Assembly (NCBI GenBank): GCA_022813625.1
Contig: JAKLMB010000002.1
Location: forward strand, 806,001 to 870,000
DNA: 64,000 bases
Direction of reading: 5' to 3'
Origin: Aaosphaeria pasadenensis
Lineage: Eukaryota > Ascomycota > Dothideomycetes > Pleosporales
The position numbers and the translations under genes are program-made. Of this stretch, positions 24,501 to 36,934 are shown piece after piece (the stretch's first letter is position 1; every line of letters starts with the position of its first letter). The notes under the pieces were generated by a model, which had not been told where the DNA came from, made no database searches, and saw only the letters and a program-made list of their open reading frames with translations.

Positions 24501-26207
24501 GGAATTGATCTGTGCTGATGATACCATTGGGCAACTTCTCATTTCTGGCATTGAAGAGGAGACGGTATAAGCAACGATCCACGCCGTTTTTGCCGCTCTG
24601 CTTTACAAGTCGGTTGTGTAGAATATATAGAACCAGAGGAGCTTTGATTTCCATGAAATTGCGCTCCCCAGAATCCAATGCCAGGTATTCACCGAGGTTG
24701 AACAGCGACGGTCGGCGAGTGTCTAATTCCATGACCTTATCCGCCATGATTTTATGACGGTATCGGTGATCGTTGCGGCCGAACAGTTCGCGCAGATATA
24801 ACTCAGTCATGAACCACGATCCACCAACGATGATCCAGTGATCATTAGGACGCTGTGGGGTTACATTGACGCCTATCCATTGACTTGCAACGGCATGGAT
24901 GAGAGTCCGTGTAGTTGCCTCTAAGGGCTCCCAAACTGTTTCCGGAAAAAGGAGCTGAGAACTGCATATCGAGAGGGATGCAGAGTGTGCCACGTCGCAG
25001 TCGAGATCGTCCACAAAAGCCAGCTTGAATGCCTTTTCAAAGGGATAGCTCTGGTAACGTTCTGTGAAGCTGTCCAGGGTCCGAGCTAGTATCATAGCAC
25101 TGTTACGCACTTCTTCGGCTCGTCCTGGAAGGCAAAAACCGTGGACCCGGATAGCATTGGATCCCAATCGTTCGTCATCTTGTGTGTCTCGGTATTCGGA
25201 TAATTCGACAACCTGGAAGGGCCCAATAGCAATTCCGACGTGCTGAGGAAGAATGGGAACGGCACATGTAAAGCTCGCAGTCTTTCGCGTAGGATCGTTC
25301 GGGTCCGAAATCTAGAAAACATCAGTGAGAGGCTCTGGAATGTGGAGTAAATGATCCCTACGTCATCGGTCAGTTCCCCGGAGCAAACGACGGCCATTTC
25401 CAATCCCTTTTCTTCCTCTGAAAACTCTGCTGGATCGTCGTCCACATCGCTCATAACGCTATCTGCCTTCGGTGATTCGCCCGACTCAGGAACGACGCCG
25501 TTCTTCTGAGGCTTCTTCTGAGGTTTCGAATAAGTATCCCCCAAAGTTCGCGGATAGCGTATCGAAATTTCGAATGGGCATTTCGTCACACCATCATCCA
25601 CGCAGGGAAATATTGATGAGGCCATGCCTGTGAATGGGGAATTCCGCGTATACACGTGAGGATATCTCGCGTCGCCATCCTCCACACCCACGAAATGCAG
25701 TCCATCCCGAAAGTCCTCCAAATAGTATTCTATCTCCACATTTATGGGCGCGTACAGACTCTCTCCAAGCGATCCGAAACTGTTCGCCGCCGCCACCTGG
25801 TCCATCGTTGCATCCTCCGCGCGCATTGGAACTATATCCACCCCTTTCGGGATGGAAATCTCCAACTCGATCTCCTGGTTCTGCGCATGTCTACGTATAC
25901 GAGCTCTCGGGAAATGGTGTTGATAGATATCTGTGCCGGGGTGTAACTTCAAGCGCTTGTACAAGTCGGAGTAATCGTAGCCTATATCGCCAGGCGCCGA
26001 AACACTGCGTCCATCCACGCGGATAGCCTTGATTTTCAGCTGGCGGCAGTTGAACTGAATCGTGCGCAAGTTTTGCGACTGTGGTTGGATCTCGATTGTA
26101 GCTTTTCCTTTGACGAAGCGCGGGCAGAAGTTGAAGTCCAGGTCGAGCTTCTGCTTCAAAACAGTGAAGGCGGTCCCGGAGGCCTCGATATCGGGGACTT
26201 CAGCCAT
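21526..26207 (-). CDS. TAF2: Transcription initiation factor TFIID subunit 2 (TAF2)
   Basis: 1543 residues from exons 26207-25362 and 25311-21526 (49-base intron). MAEVPDIEAS at 26207 is chosen over an ATG 11 codons upstream as the usual TAF2 start. The N-terminal ~1000 residues have the fold of M1 aminopeptidases: KLDLDFNFCPRFVKGKATIEI, a region before the catalytic site, and LIHAVASQWIGVNV at about 420-433 where true peptidases have HEXXH. The zinc ligands are absent, as in other TAF2 proteins, which act as scaffolds contacting promoter DNA in TFIID with TAF1. A HEAT-like region follows (ALKEGHPLISSILVKTLMD and onward), then a ~350-residue Pro/Ser/Ala-rich tail and a basic KKKKRPKMIVKLKI segment. 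The long Pro-rich tail is typical of filamentous fungi. Confidence 0.93.
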
Positions 26208-27390
26208 CGCGATGGCGCAACATGAGAGGCCTGCTCTCAACCAGGAACAGGATCGAATGAGAACGGATCGGGGTGGGGGAGCAGCTTGCGGCGAGGTGAG
26301 GGAGATGCTGTTGTCGCGATCTTCAAATGCGAAAGACGACGGGGAGCTTGAATGGGAAACGCCGACCAGCCTGAACGCACGTTCTCTTGGCGCGCGGCGC
26401 TCGGCTTTACTCCCTACCCGTGCGCTCCGCTCACCTCCAACAAAACGTGTGGAAGGTTACACGAGCGGAACTTAAATGGTGATGTATCTCCTAGAGATTG
26501 AGTTGAGGCGTTAAACTGCAATCTCCAGATGAGTATTGTTTTGTACTAAATATCTAAATAAATTCTATCACCCAGAATATTTATTTTGGAACTTCATATA
26601 GAACATGTATCACAATACTGTTTGCAACCCCATGCACCACCATTCAAACAGTTCCTCTCTCACGTCTTTGAGAGCCAGGAATGGGAAACTGATGACAGAT
26701 TTCGACACTGCGATATTTATTCAACTAAAGATCAGTCTCACAAATACCTCATTACAATTTTGCCCATCTTGCCGGCCAGATGCCATTTCTAGGATTTCTT
26801 TTGGTGATTACATGGGCCAGTTCAGACTAATACTGTCACTCATTACCAACTATATGGGTTGAAAGATCTGTTTTACTTCGGGCCCCAGACTAGCATTTGA
26901 TTGTCTTTCTAATTCCTGGTCATGAAAAGTGACAGTCGATCCTGCGTGTCATAATGTCTTTGTTTGGTCCTATTGGGATCCTTCACACGGCGATTACAGC
27001 TCGGTTTGAAGGGGGTAGATATTGTTGTGCAGGTACCACCTAAGAGCTTCACATTCCTTGGTGGTGGACTAGAAGTCTACGTTATCGGCAGAAAATGCCC
27101 AAGCAAACCACCAGGCGCCGAAAAGCAGGAAAAAGCTGAAATCTGAGGATTCTCCAGAGATTCAGAAGACTTTAAATCACCACTGTTCTCGATTAGAGTT
27201 ACTCAAGGTCATTGGGCGATGATTTGGGTTGTATTGGGCTTCCCTGTAGGTCCTCATTTTGATTCTCTCAGCCATACCGCCTACAACAGATTTCGTGACG
27301 AGAGTGACTCAAGTTTGGGATATTGGTATCTAGTATTCTAACTTTTCTTCGAAATATAAACAGAACGAGATCATTATCATCCCCGATCGT
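26208..27390. other. TAF2 upstream region and MDE1 3' region
   Basis: Both neighbours are on the minus strand. Sequence up to about 26480 is GC-rich and probably the TAF2 promoter and leader; the rest is AT-rich with no protein-like ORF. Confidence 0.45.
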
Positions 27391-28370
27391 TCATGACTTC
27401 TTGACCCACGGAAGGCCGAGCTTGTGCATCTCAACCGCAAGCTGTAAGATGTAATCAATGCTGTTGTACGTTAGTAGTGGCATGCTATCTTGACAGGTGA
27501 TCACCATACCTCTCGCATTGTGTTTTCGCCTTGTGCACGTTGTCTCCCCAGACATAACTACTTTCGTTAGTCCTGATCGCGTCGCAAAGCTTCATATACA
27601 TACATTCCATGTCTCCTGACCAGCACCGCATAAGCATCGGGGTATTTCTCCATAGCTTCTTCCAAGCTATCCGTGAGGTCCTCCTCGCTATCCCTTGATT
27701 AGCATTGCGCTTCATAATATAGGCCTGGGAACTCACTGCGCAGTGTTCTCGATGATTGGTATTGTCAACTTCTCGAAGTATCCGAGGTTGCCTTGCTTCC
27801 CTCTTCCCTTCGGTATTCCTTTGATCTGCTCGATCATTTCAATTTCGAAGGGGGCGTCGGAGCCAAATTCCCGTTCTACCAAGAGAGTGACAAGGACGGC
27901 CCATTGTGAATGCGTGTGTATGCAGCAACCTGCGCCTCGGGTGAAAGCGGCGTAGAAGAGGGGAGTGCAGGCGGAGGGCTTGTAGACCTGGTATGAGATA
28001 GGTGTGTTAATTTTTCTTCATCCCAACGAGGAACATGGAATCTAATGTAGACATACGGTAGGTCTTCGGAGGTATTCTTTGGTATTATAGTCCATCACGA
28101 ACATGTCGGTAGGCTTCATGAGTTCTTTCTGCACACCCGATGGTGCGATATAGAGGAGGTCATCTTTTCGAATGCTTGTTCCACCGCCGGTACCGGTGAC
28201 CTAGCCCTCGAGTTCAGTACATCTTCCATGAATAGCATTGGAGGTAGGAATTCGCCAAAACATACCCAGCCCAAGTCGTAGAACTTTGCGCAAAGCGTGC
28301 AGATATGGTTGGCAGGGTGCTCAGGATCGTCGGAATGGATCAGATGCTCTGCATTGCTACCTGTCGCCAT
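27391..28370 (-). CDS. MDE1: Methylthioribulose-1-phosphate dehydratase
   Basis: 233 residues from six exons: 28370-28266, 28200-28057, 27987-27737, 27687-27604, 27557-27510 and 27460-27391, with introns of 46-69 bases; every junction keeps frame. It is a class II aldolase-fold enzyme of the cytosolic methionine salvage pathway that converts 5-methylthioribulose 1-phosphate to the diketo compound. Visible family motifs are HPANHICTLCAKFYDLGWVTGTGGGTSIR near the N-terminus, the zinc-binding H107-T-H109 in GCCIHTHSQW, the acidic EIEMIEQIKGI region at about 138-148, and VLVRRHGIYVWGD at about 187-199 with the third zinc His. Length matches fungal Mde1. Start at 28370 is preferred; an ATG 41 codons upstream adds sequence unlike the family. 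Confidence 0.95.
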
Positions 28371-28995
28371 TTTGGGCAATAGCTCGATACTCAGGTATAT
28401 AACTTGCGAAGGTTGAAGCTCAAGATAAAGTGTCGCGCTTTTTTTTGGAGGGACGACAATGACGCGATCTAGTGGGGTAGCAGACACGCCCACACGGCTT
28501 AATTGTACCCCACCATACCTAAATCGGTAATTCGAGAGAATGCTGAAATCGAGGCCATCTATTGGCCAGATAGGAGCATTCTGGTCGCTATACGAAAAGC
28601 ATGATAATGTGTGTGATTATACCACACCGTATTACTTGGGAACAGAAATCTTAAAGATTGTTCACAGCATAGCATTATGACTGTTAATCTCTAGCAGAAA
28701 ATCAACATTAGCGAGCACATGGGGAATCTGTAGATAGGTCAAGGATTCGAGACTACTTTCCGATGCGAACGTGAACGATAATTCTTTCGAAACATAGACC
28801 ACTTCAAGTCCAATGCCATTCCGACAATCTGCCCAGGCGCCACACCCACGATACTGCAAAGAATTCTCACAGGTAAAGCCTCCATCAACCAATCATACTT
28901 GCCAGTCAATGCTCTAAATTCCTCAATATTACTGTCCTTATCATTTTCATGTCGAGCTCTGTGCCCAGCTTCGACAGCCAACAGACATCTTCGCT
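28371..28995. other. Divergent promoter region, MDE1 and kinase
   Basis: 625 bases between the start codons of MDE1 (minus) and the kinase-like gene (plus), so both promoters lie here. A poly-T run is at about 28439-28447. No motif was identified with confidence. Confidence 0.4.
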
Positions 28996-30188
28996 ATGAC
29001 TCTAAACCTTGGCCAGATCCTCCGAGGAACTAAATGGAACTATCGCCTCATTGAGTGCATTGATCGAGGGACAGCTTGCTCGAACGTTTTCAAGGCTGAA
29101 GTACTGCCAGGAGTGCATAGCATCGTTCCCAGGCAATGGTGAGTTCCATGAACATGAGGAACATCACGAATCCAAATCTGACACTCCCCAGGGCGGTCAT
29201 CAAGACAAGTTCCAAGGAAAACGTCAAGGCAATGCTACAAAACGAGTGCAAATACTATGAAAATCCCGCCATCAGGTCATGCAGTCATTTTCGAGCTCTT
29301 TGCGATGTCATCCACGGTCCAGAAGACGTGGGATCTGACTCGGGGCTCTGTTTGGCGTTCGAATGGATGGAATGCACTCTCGCAGAGCTATCGCCAGAAT
29401 CCCATAAAAGAAACTCGACATTACACAAAAGCATCTCGGAGGCAGTGCTAGGCGCTTTGAATGTGTTGAAGTCTCAGCGTCTCATACATGCAGGTCATTT
29501 CATCCCCAAGGAACATCCGTCACCCATCGTACTCATATTAAACAAAATAGACGTAAAAAATGACAATATCCTCATATCAAATATCGACGGACCATCACGA
29601 ATAGTAAAGCTAGGAGATCTAGGACTTGGTAAGTTTCACATATTACCAGAATTTGTAAATCCTAACGATCTACAGTGCGACCTGAAGGGTTCAACAAAAG
29701 CCGCCTTCAGGCAATGGCGATGCGCGCTCCAGAGGTCTGGTCAGGCATCGGCTGCTTCCATACCTCCGATGTATGGTCTTTTGCCGCCACGGTTGGCCTC
29801 TCGCTCCTTCGCTCATATCACCTTTTTGATCTAACAACCCTAGCTCTTTGACTGGTTCCGCCCCAGCGTCCTCGGAGACCACGACACAGAGCCGTGGTTT
29901 TGGAACGAGCCTTATGGAGTAGCAAAGATGCTGCGGCTGTTTCCGGGTTCAGTTACTGCCAACCACTCGAATCATCCAACCTACGAAGCGGAACTGAAAA
30001 TCGGAACGATGGTCGAAGCAGCTGGAGACCGCGCCTTCACATACGGCGACTTTGACGAGGAGCTTGGGAAGCTCGATGTAGCGCCGACACTCGCGGAATT
30101 TCTTCGATATCTACTTGTTGTCGATCACACGAATAGACCGAGTGCTGGTGAGGCTCTGAAGTCGGTTTATTTTAGTCGGCTCGCATGA
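28996..30188 (+). CDS. Divergent protein kinase-domain protein
   Basis: 327 residues from exons 28996-29138, 29192-29493, 29551-29628, 29676-29791 and 29844-30188. Kinase subdomains are readable: IDRGTACSNVFKAE in place of the Gly loop (glycines mostly lost), VIKT with the ATP-binding Lys52, FEWMECTLAEL hinge, H147-A-D149-V-K-N-D-N154 catalytic loop, LGDLGL (D171) in place of DFG, MAMRAPEVW (APE) and SDVWSFAATLFDWF across the last intron. Lys, catalytic Asp and metal-binding Asp are all present, so activity is possible despite the weak Gly loop. It resembles lineage-specific fungal Ser/Thr kinases; the substrate is unknown. The final domain is short and ends soon after subdomain XI. The five-exon model rests on clean frame joins. 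Confidence 0.8.
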
Positions 30189-30746
30189 TTTGCGCTGCTA
30201 TGGAATGCAGTTGTGTACGAGTGAAGTGTAGCAATTAACCGCCGTTGTACCAGTTTCCTTTTCCTCGGTGAAAACCACCCACGGCATTGTATGGATCAAG
30301 TTCACTCGGCTCTCTTCTTCATGTAATCGTGCCTTAGCATTCGATGCCCCCTTTCGTCTAGCAACCATAGAAGATCTCCACACTCAATACACACGAAGTT
30401 AACGATCCCCACTCTTCATAACTTTCATTTCCCTTTTCGATACAGTCAAACGTTCAAGCGTGAGCCAGAATTGCTTTCACAACTATTATACTCGTAGCAG
30501 ATCTCGATTGGTGTGGCGAAGTCTGAAATTGGATGCATCTATCAGGTACTTCACAAAATTCTCAAAAACTATGTAGGCTTTCTCAGAAAGAGTTTCATTT
30601 AGCACTAACAAACCCAACACCCTCAATCTACCCTCTCCTCCACAACCGTAAAATCAATCAATCACAAAACAAGGTATCAACACTCCCTTCCCCTCCCCTC
30701 CCCCATTCCAGTCTCTCACCTCACAAACATGGGAGGAGTACAACAC
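30189..30746. other. Intergenic between convergent genes
   Basis: AT-rich 3' flanks of the kinase-like gene (plus) and the DUF3602 gene (minus), with CCCCTCCCCTCC runs near 30690-30705. No gene seen. Confidence 0.5.
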
Positions 30747-31703
30747 TCAACCCTTCGTCTCATTCACCAATGGGCTTCCCTCCGCCTTCTTCTCACCCTT
30801 ATCCTTATCCAAGTGCAACACGTGCTTGATCTTGTCTCCCAGACCCTTCTTATCTTGCTGGGCGGCGAGATTGGGGCTGTGGCTGCCTTCTCTGTGGACG
30901 TTGCCTGAGCCGCCGCGCTGTTGGATTTCTCGATCAGTTTTCACGTTTACCTGGGAGTTATTTGGAGGAACGGGGGAAGGGAAGGGAGGGGAAGGGAGGG
31001 AGGAGGGGGGTGTGCTTACGCCGGTGTGGTAGTTCTCCTCGTGGGGCCTGAGTGCGTTCTCGGGGATGTAGTCGATAGAGCGACGGCCCTCTGGGCGGGT
31101 GGGTTGGAGCGAGGGGGAGGCGCCTACGTTGCCTGCGCCGCCGCGCTGAGGGTGGGTTAGTGAGAGGTGCTTTGTAGGTATTTGGTGGATTTGCGGTTTT
31201 GGTGGCGATGTTTTGGGGTTTTGAGGGGCATTTTATGTTGTAGATGCAGAGGGGAGAGGGAAACGTACGCCGGTGGAGTAGGGTCCATCGACGCTCTCGC
31301 CTACAATGCCTTCGCGGACGATGCCGCCGTCGGTGTAGCTGTTTGGTTCGTGATGTGGTTAGTTTTGATTCTTCATGGATGAAAGGTTCTCATGGGATCG
31401 ATGATCCTGCTGCCACGAGGGGTTGTAATGATTTGCGCGGGCTTTTGAATGTATTTGCTTTTTGGCTTCCCCCCTCTTTCTTGAATTTCCTTGGTTGCGA
31501 TGAAAGGGTAAGGAAAGTCGACGTACACAGTGCTGTCAGGTCCAATGTTTCCGGCGCCTGTATTTGCACGTGTCAGCCGTGATTTTGCGATATAGCTACG
31601 ATCGATACATGAAGCACATGATCACAGCGCGGAGAATGATATGAACGGGAGATTTACCGCCACGGCCGGTGGAGTGGATGGGTGCTGATGTTGGCTCAGG
31701 CAT
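30747..31703 (-). CDS. DUF3602 / Par32-like protein with RGG(A/S)GN repeats
   Basis: 147 residues from exons 31703-31658, 31557-31527, 31338-31269, 31145-31020 and 30917-30747. Three RGG[A/S]GN motifs occur at residues 14-19, 50-55 and 92-97, each after a Thr-Gly; this is the hallmark of DUF3602, the family of yeast Par32, a phosphoprotein that inhibits ammonium transporters of the Mep class in response to nitrogen signals. A Lys-rich C-terminal stretch (LGDKIKHVLHLDKDKGEKK) may contact membrane. I infer a similar signalling role but orthology to Par32 is not shown. Introns 3 and 4 both fall immediately before an RGG motif in phase 0, which suggests exon duplication. Confidence 0.85.
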
Positions 31704-32910
31704 GATGTCTATTGTCAAAATTTCCCTGCTCTTTCTCTTGAAATGCTTGTTTTTGTTGCTTCTTTTGTCTGGATATTCGCTTGAGGTGGGATGTGATATT
31801 CGCGCAATCTAGTTCAAAAGACTCAGTCAGGTGTTCGGTCGCGGATGTAGTCGCAAGTCGAGAAAGGGTACTTGTAGTCGAACAAAGAAAGCCCGGCGGG
31901 AATCAATTATTACCAAATGTTCTTATCGGAATCTCCCAACTTTTGGCGTATGCCTAGGACAGGTAAATTATGGGAGATATCTAAATTGTAGTTTGAACGA
32001 AAATGCGCCGGCGCGAAGAAAAGAGCGACCGGCGCAGACAATATATGCTGCCTCCCTAGAGAACGATCCCAAATGAACGTCGTGTCCAGACCAAGGAAAA
32101 CGCAACCAGAAAAAACCCAATGGATGCAGCTCGTAAGATCACACGGCGGAACAGAAATGAGTTGATAGGTAACTAAGGACTATGACGCAACGCCTCCCTT
32201 GGGCGCGGGATGTACATCCTTTCAGCCACTCGCAGGCTTGCCGCAGAGAGTTCACAGGCGGCGCGGAGACGTCACGTCCGCCGGCCACCCTTTTGCGATG
32301 GATGAACCATTCGGAGGAGGCCAGGAAGAATGGCGATGTCTGTGAGTGCCTGTAATTTGTATGTGCAAGTATGCGAAAGAGGCTACCAAGTGCTTGGCTG
32401 AGGAGTTTCGCCGTAAAGGGAATTGTGGTTGAGTGATGCGGTGATGTTATGCTTTGGATGTGTTATCTGTCTGATAAGGGCGGAGCATTCTGATTGGCCG
32501 GGCAGCTGCCAGTCTAAGCGAAGAGGATGTATCCCACCCCCCTCGTTCTCTTCCATTGCCAGTTAAGGCTTGGAGAGTCACAGGCGCAATGGGCGCGTCA
32601 TATTGTACATTGTTCATTTCAGGAATGCAAAGCGGATGATCTATTCTGTAATTGCGGAAAGTATTGCGGAATATTGAGCCGCCGCCTATTCGATATCAAT
32701 GCAATCGAGCGGCCAGCATCAGACATACTCCTAATGGACAGGTACAACGACACAACTTAACTATACAATTGCATAAAAAACGCCCCAGGATATATGGCTG
32801 GGAAACTCAAGGCGCACTACCAGGCATGAGGCGCCACAATTGCTGGGAGTCACCCAGAATATCCGGATGCTTTGGAAATGAAATCAAACACGTCACGAAT
32901 TCCCTCCTGC
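31704..32910. other. DUF3602 upstream region and phosphate-carrier 3' region
   Basis: Both flanking genes are on the minus strand. Includes a GC-rich stretch at about 32200-32330 that may be the DUF3602 promoter. No ORF here is protein-like. Confidence 0.45.
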
Positions 32911-34168
32911 TCACTTCTTCTGTTCCTCCTGAGAAGCTCCGCCGGTGGTCGGCAGACCCATGAAGATCTTGAAGTAATCATAGATCATCCATTGCAGACC
33001 GGTAAGCGTACCGATCATGACGATACGGACGGGCAGGCCGTTCCAGAGACCGCCGAAACCGATGTCCTTGTAGATGCGGCCAGTGGCCGCGCCAAACGCC
33101 TCACCAGGCTTGCGGGTAGCATTGAGCTTCGAAACCATGACATCGGCTGGATGGCTGACAATGGCGCAGAGAATACCGGCAATGTAACCACCCGTGAAGC
33201 TGACGAGGGTTTGGGCGCCCTTTCCGTAGTCGCCCTTGGAGCCGGGCAGGTAGTTGTAAATCATCTCTACGGCGGTTTCGAACGAGGCAAACTACAAACA
33301 TTTAGCGATGGGAAATGCTGTTACATGGGAGGATGACCCACTTTCATCATGGTATACGGAATCTGGCGTCCCCAGAGAGGGTACAATCCCTTGTACAAGC
33401 TTGAAACCGATTAGCTCGAACTTAATGCAAACAAGCATTGCGAAGCTTTCTGATCTAAACTTACCCTCCGAAACCTTCGGTGCTAACGACATGGCTGATG
33501 CCTCCAAGAGTGGTGCGAGCAAAAGGTGGAATGGTCGTCTGCATGCGAACCTTGACAGACTCGAATGGGCAGAGACCGATGTCGGCAATCAATTCAGCAG
33601 AAGCAGAACCAGCGAGGTAGATTGCGGTCTTGTACTTGTGGAAGTTCTCTTCGCCCGCGAGGTCACCGTAGAACTTCTTGAAGAACTCATAACCACCATA
33701 CTTGAATCCACCCTGGATGGAGTAACCCCAGAAGGTAGGTCCCCAGCCGGTGAAGACACCACGAAGACCCTCGGCGCGGCCAATCTTACCCCAAGCCTCG
33801 AAGTTGCCCTTGTACATTTTGCTGTCGACCTGGCGACGGCATTTGACCAGATCCAAAGGCGTCACGGCAGTATGCGTAAGACCGCAGGCAAGAACACCAC
33901 CAATTGTGCATGCACCATAGAATTTGGCCGAATACAGCTCGATCTTGCCAGCCTTATCCTGGGCCTTGGAGCTGGCCTTCTCAAACTCGGCAGCAGCAGC
34001 ATCGCTCAGCTTCGCTGCTTTGTTCTTCGCATCGTCGACAGCGCTCCACGCTGGGTAAAGCTCATGTCGCGCAGTCCACTTATTCGGCGTCGGTTTGCGG
34101 TTCGGCAGAGAGGAACATCCCATGAAGTTCTGCGACAATGTCGCCTGTGTCGGGAAGAGGCTCTGCAT
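32911..34168 (-). CDS. Mitochondrial phosphate carrier (SLC25A3/Pic2/Mir1 type)
   Basis: 380 residues from exons 34168-33465, 33399-33342 and 33291-32911. It has three mitochondrial-carrier repeats with signature sequences TPLDLVKCRRQ, CPFESVKVRMQ and HPADVMVSKLN, and the phosphate-carrier-specific segments VDSKMYKGNFEAWGKI and WGRQIPYTMMKFASFE (the latter spans the last intron). The protein imports phosphate with protons across the inner membrane for ATP synthesis. An ~80-residue N-terminal extension before the first repeat is common in fungal homologues. The ATG at 34168 (MQSLFPTQ) is preferred; an in-frame ATG ten codons upstream overlaps a possible TTTAG acceptor, so a 5' UTR intron is likely. 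Whether it is the Pic2 or Mir1 orthologue is not resolved. Confidence 0.93.
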
Positions 34169-34926
34169 TGATGCGATAGCTAAATACCATTCAGCCAACG
34201 TCTCAGCTTGGCGCCATCATTGTTTGTAAACTTGAAACTAACCTTCAATCAATTAGTGTACCGTGTAGGCCCGGGCGATCACAGGGCGGCGGGTGGGACT
34301 GGGGAACGGAAGCCGGAGCTATTATTGCTACTCGAACTACGGTTACGAGACGTGTCCTGCACGGCGGCGTCAGAGGTTCTCCCGCACGTCAATTGCGAGA
34401 TTTCGAAAGATGAGGTATTAAAGACTCAGGATTAACGGAGAGAAGGAGAAGCAAGAGGGAGTAAGCAGGTTAAAGGGATTGAACGAGTGTTTGGCAAGTC
34501 ACAGGGCAATTCGGATTTGGTGCGACGTCATTGGCCTTGGCCTGACACCCTTGTACGCCCGGATGTAGGGCACTCCAACCTAAACTCCGCCTGTCCAAGA
34601 CGATTCTCTTAATAGCAAGGACTACTCCTCCTTTGGGTATTCCATCGTCGAAACCATTCAATCTCTGGCCTAATATCTGTGGGGACATCTCGATTCAGAT
34701 AGACTGGTATAATGCTAATAAGTACTTGGGGGACACAAGTCACTATCAACTATTCACGGCCCACATATACGAATCGGACTCGGGTGCTCACCGGAGATAG
34801 GACATTATTTTACAGCGATTAATGTTGACAATGGAACTTTATATCTTTTAAGAATCTTCAGGATACAATAGATTCATGTAGGAAACAATGGGCAGATCGT
34901 AAATGCACGGGACTTCCCTACATCGT
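34169..34926. other. Phosphate-carrier upstream region
   Basis: Between the carrier start and the 3' end of the GMC gene, both minus strand. A candidate 5' UTR intron of the carrier, GGTTAGTTTC to TATTTAG, lies at about 34163-34246. No ORF of note. Confidence 0.4.
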
Positions 34927-36934
34927 CTACATATCTTCTTTAATCAAATCCGCGGCCCTTTCAGCAACAGCATAGACCGAGCTGATGATATTCCCACTGA
35001 CATTACCAGGGAAAACACTCGCATCAGCAACACGCAAGTTCTGCACTCCTTTCACCCTGAGCTTGCTATCCAATGCATCTCCCATGGCTACGCTTCCACA
35101 GGCGTGGTATTCGCCAAACATCGTTCCATCGACAGCATTGAGACAATCTTGGAAACTCTGCAGGTCGCTGGAGGGCGATGGAAGTGTACGTTCTGCCAAA
35201 GAGTCCTTGAGGTACGTGTTTTGTGTTACTTTGTTGACCCAGCGTAGGCCGCTTGCTAGGATCATACGGTCGACCTCGTGGCCACCGTAGTTGGGATTGA
35301 TGACTGGTTGCTTTGTGGGATCTTACATAATGTTAGCATGATCTTAAATCTTGGAAGGCTGAGAAAAGGAACTGGAATCACATACCTGGTCCAATATGAA
35401 CAGAACCCCGACTCAAAGGGTACTGGGAACATATCATGAACGTGACACCAGCCGGATCCTCTGGCTTGTTCTGAGGAAACAACTTCCCCTGATGAGGAAT
35501 ACCATTGCCAAAATCGCACGTCATTGGAAATAGAATAAGCTGCAGACTGGCCGATCCTTCGCCTTCCAGCTGTTCTGCTATCTGCTCCAATTGACGTTTG
35601 TGGAGCTCACTCACAGGTTTTGTGCTCTTGATACCACTCGTCACAGCCTCCAACTCGTCTTTGCTCATGATGTCCTTGAAAGACAAGAAGCCCTGGGCAC
35701 TCATCGCCGAAGCCAGTAGGCCCGAACCAGACGTTGCATGCTCAGCCATAGCTTCCTGCAAAACCTCCGGCCGTTGAGTTAAAGCATCCAAGGTGAACAC
35801 TCCAGGCTTGACCGTGTGCACCAACGGCGAGACAACATGGTCCTGTAGATTAGCTCCAACTCCTGTATTGACAACCCGACATTCCACCCCAGCTGCTTTC
35901 AAGACCTCCGGGTCGCCGATTCCAGAGAGTTCAAGGATCTGGGGAGAGTGTATGGCACCACCACAAACAATGATTTCCTTCGCGGCTGAAACTTGAAATT
36001 TACGGTCGTCAACGGTGAATTCCGCGCCTGTGGCCTTCGTGCCCTCCAGAGTGACTCTGTTGACATGAGCCTCGCATAAAATCTTCAAGTTCGGGCGAGC
36101 GCTCGCAAGATCGAGATAGTTGACAGCATAGCTCCTTTTCCCTTTCTGTGGACCGGACCGCGCAATCGTTCCGAGATTGTTGAAGAATCCGAGATGATTC
36201 CCAGACCATGCATCTTCTGAAGCCTTCGTGGGAAACACGTCATTGCACGCATTAATTACCGCTTCTCCAATATCGAGCATGTTGTCGTTGAAACTTGTAC
36301 GCACCGGGCCGTCTGTGCCATGGTGCTCTTTTCCGTACGCAATTGTCGAGAGACTTGCGACCTTGGGATCGATTTCCTCCATCGTCTGTATCCATTCATT
36401 AGTCACGCCAATCGTTCAAGGAATTCTGTTTCCAAAGGACGATATCATACCTCATGCTTCCGCATATACCCCATCATACTCTCCGCCGCCCACCCATCAT
36501 CCCCCAAAATCCTCCCCCAACTATCATAATCCTGCGTCGACCCCCTCACATACATCAACCCATTAATCGCACTACTCCCTCCGAGCGCCTTCCCCCGCGG
36601 AATATTATGCCTCACACCTCCCGCATTCTCCTACCAATCCCACAACATCAGTCAGCCAATCACCTTCATCCCGAGAGGGAGGTAAGAACAGACTCACCTG
36701 CGGCGTAGTATACATACACCAATCATACTGCGGGTTCTCGAACAACGCACCCACGAGGCCGGGGGTGTTGATGAAAGGGTCGCCAGGGAGATACTTCCCC
36801 GCTTCGAGGACGCCGACCGTGATGTTAGGGTCTGAGGAAAGGCGGCCGGCGAGAACGCAGCCTGCTGTGCCGCCGCCGAGAATCAGGTAGTCGAACCTGG
36901 TGGTTGTGAAGTCTTCGACCGTGACGATGGCCAT
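34927..36934 (-). CDS. GMC-family FAD oxidoreductase (choline dehydrogenase / aryl-alcohol oxidase-like)
   Basis: 603 residues from exons 36934-36698, 36630-36451, 36385-35386 and 35321-34927. The N-terminus carries the FAD dinucleotide-binding motif FDYLILGGGTAGCVLAGRLS followed by VGVLEAG; GGSSAINGLMYVRG (exon 2) is the first GMC signature and GGAIHSPQILELSGIG the second. The C-terminal block has YHACGSVAMG, then LRVADASVFPGNVSGNIISSVYAVAERAADLI, with the catalytic-pair positions occupied by His (in YHACGS) and Asn (in SGN). Such enzymes oxidise alcohols; the substrate cannot be deduced. There is no signal peptide, so a cytosolic or secondary-metabolism enzyme is likelier than an extracellular one. 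No other biosynthetic gene is adjacent. Confidence 0.93.
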
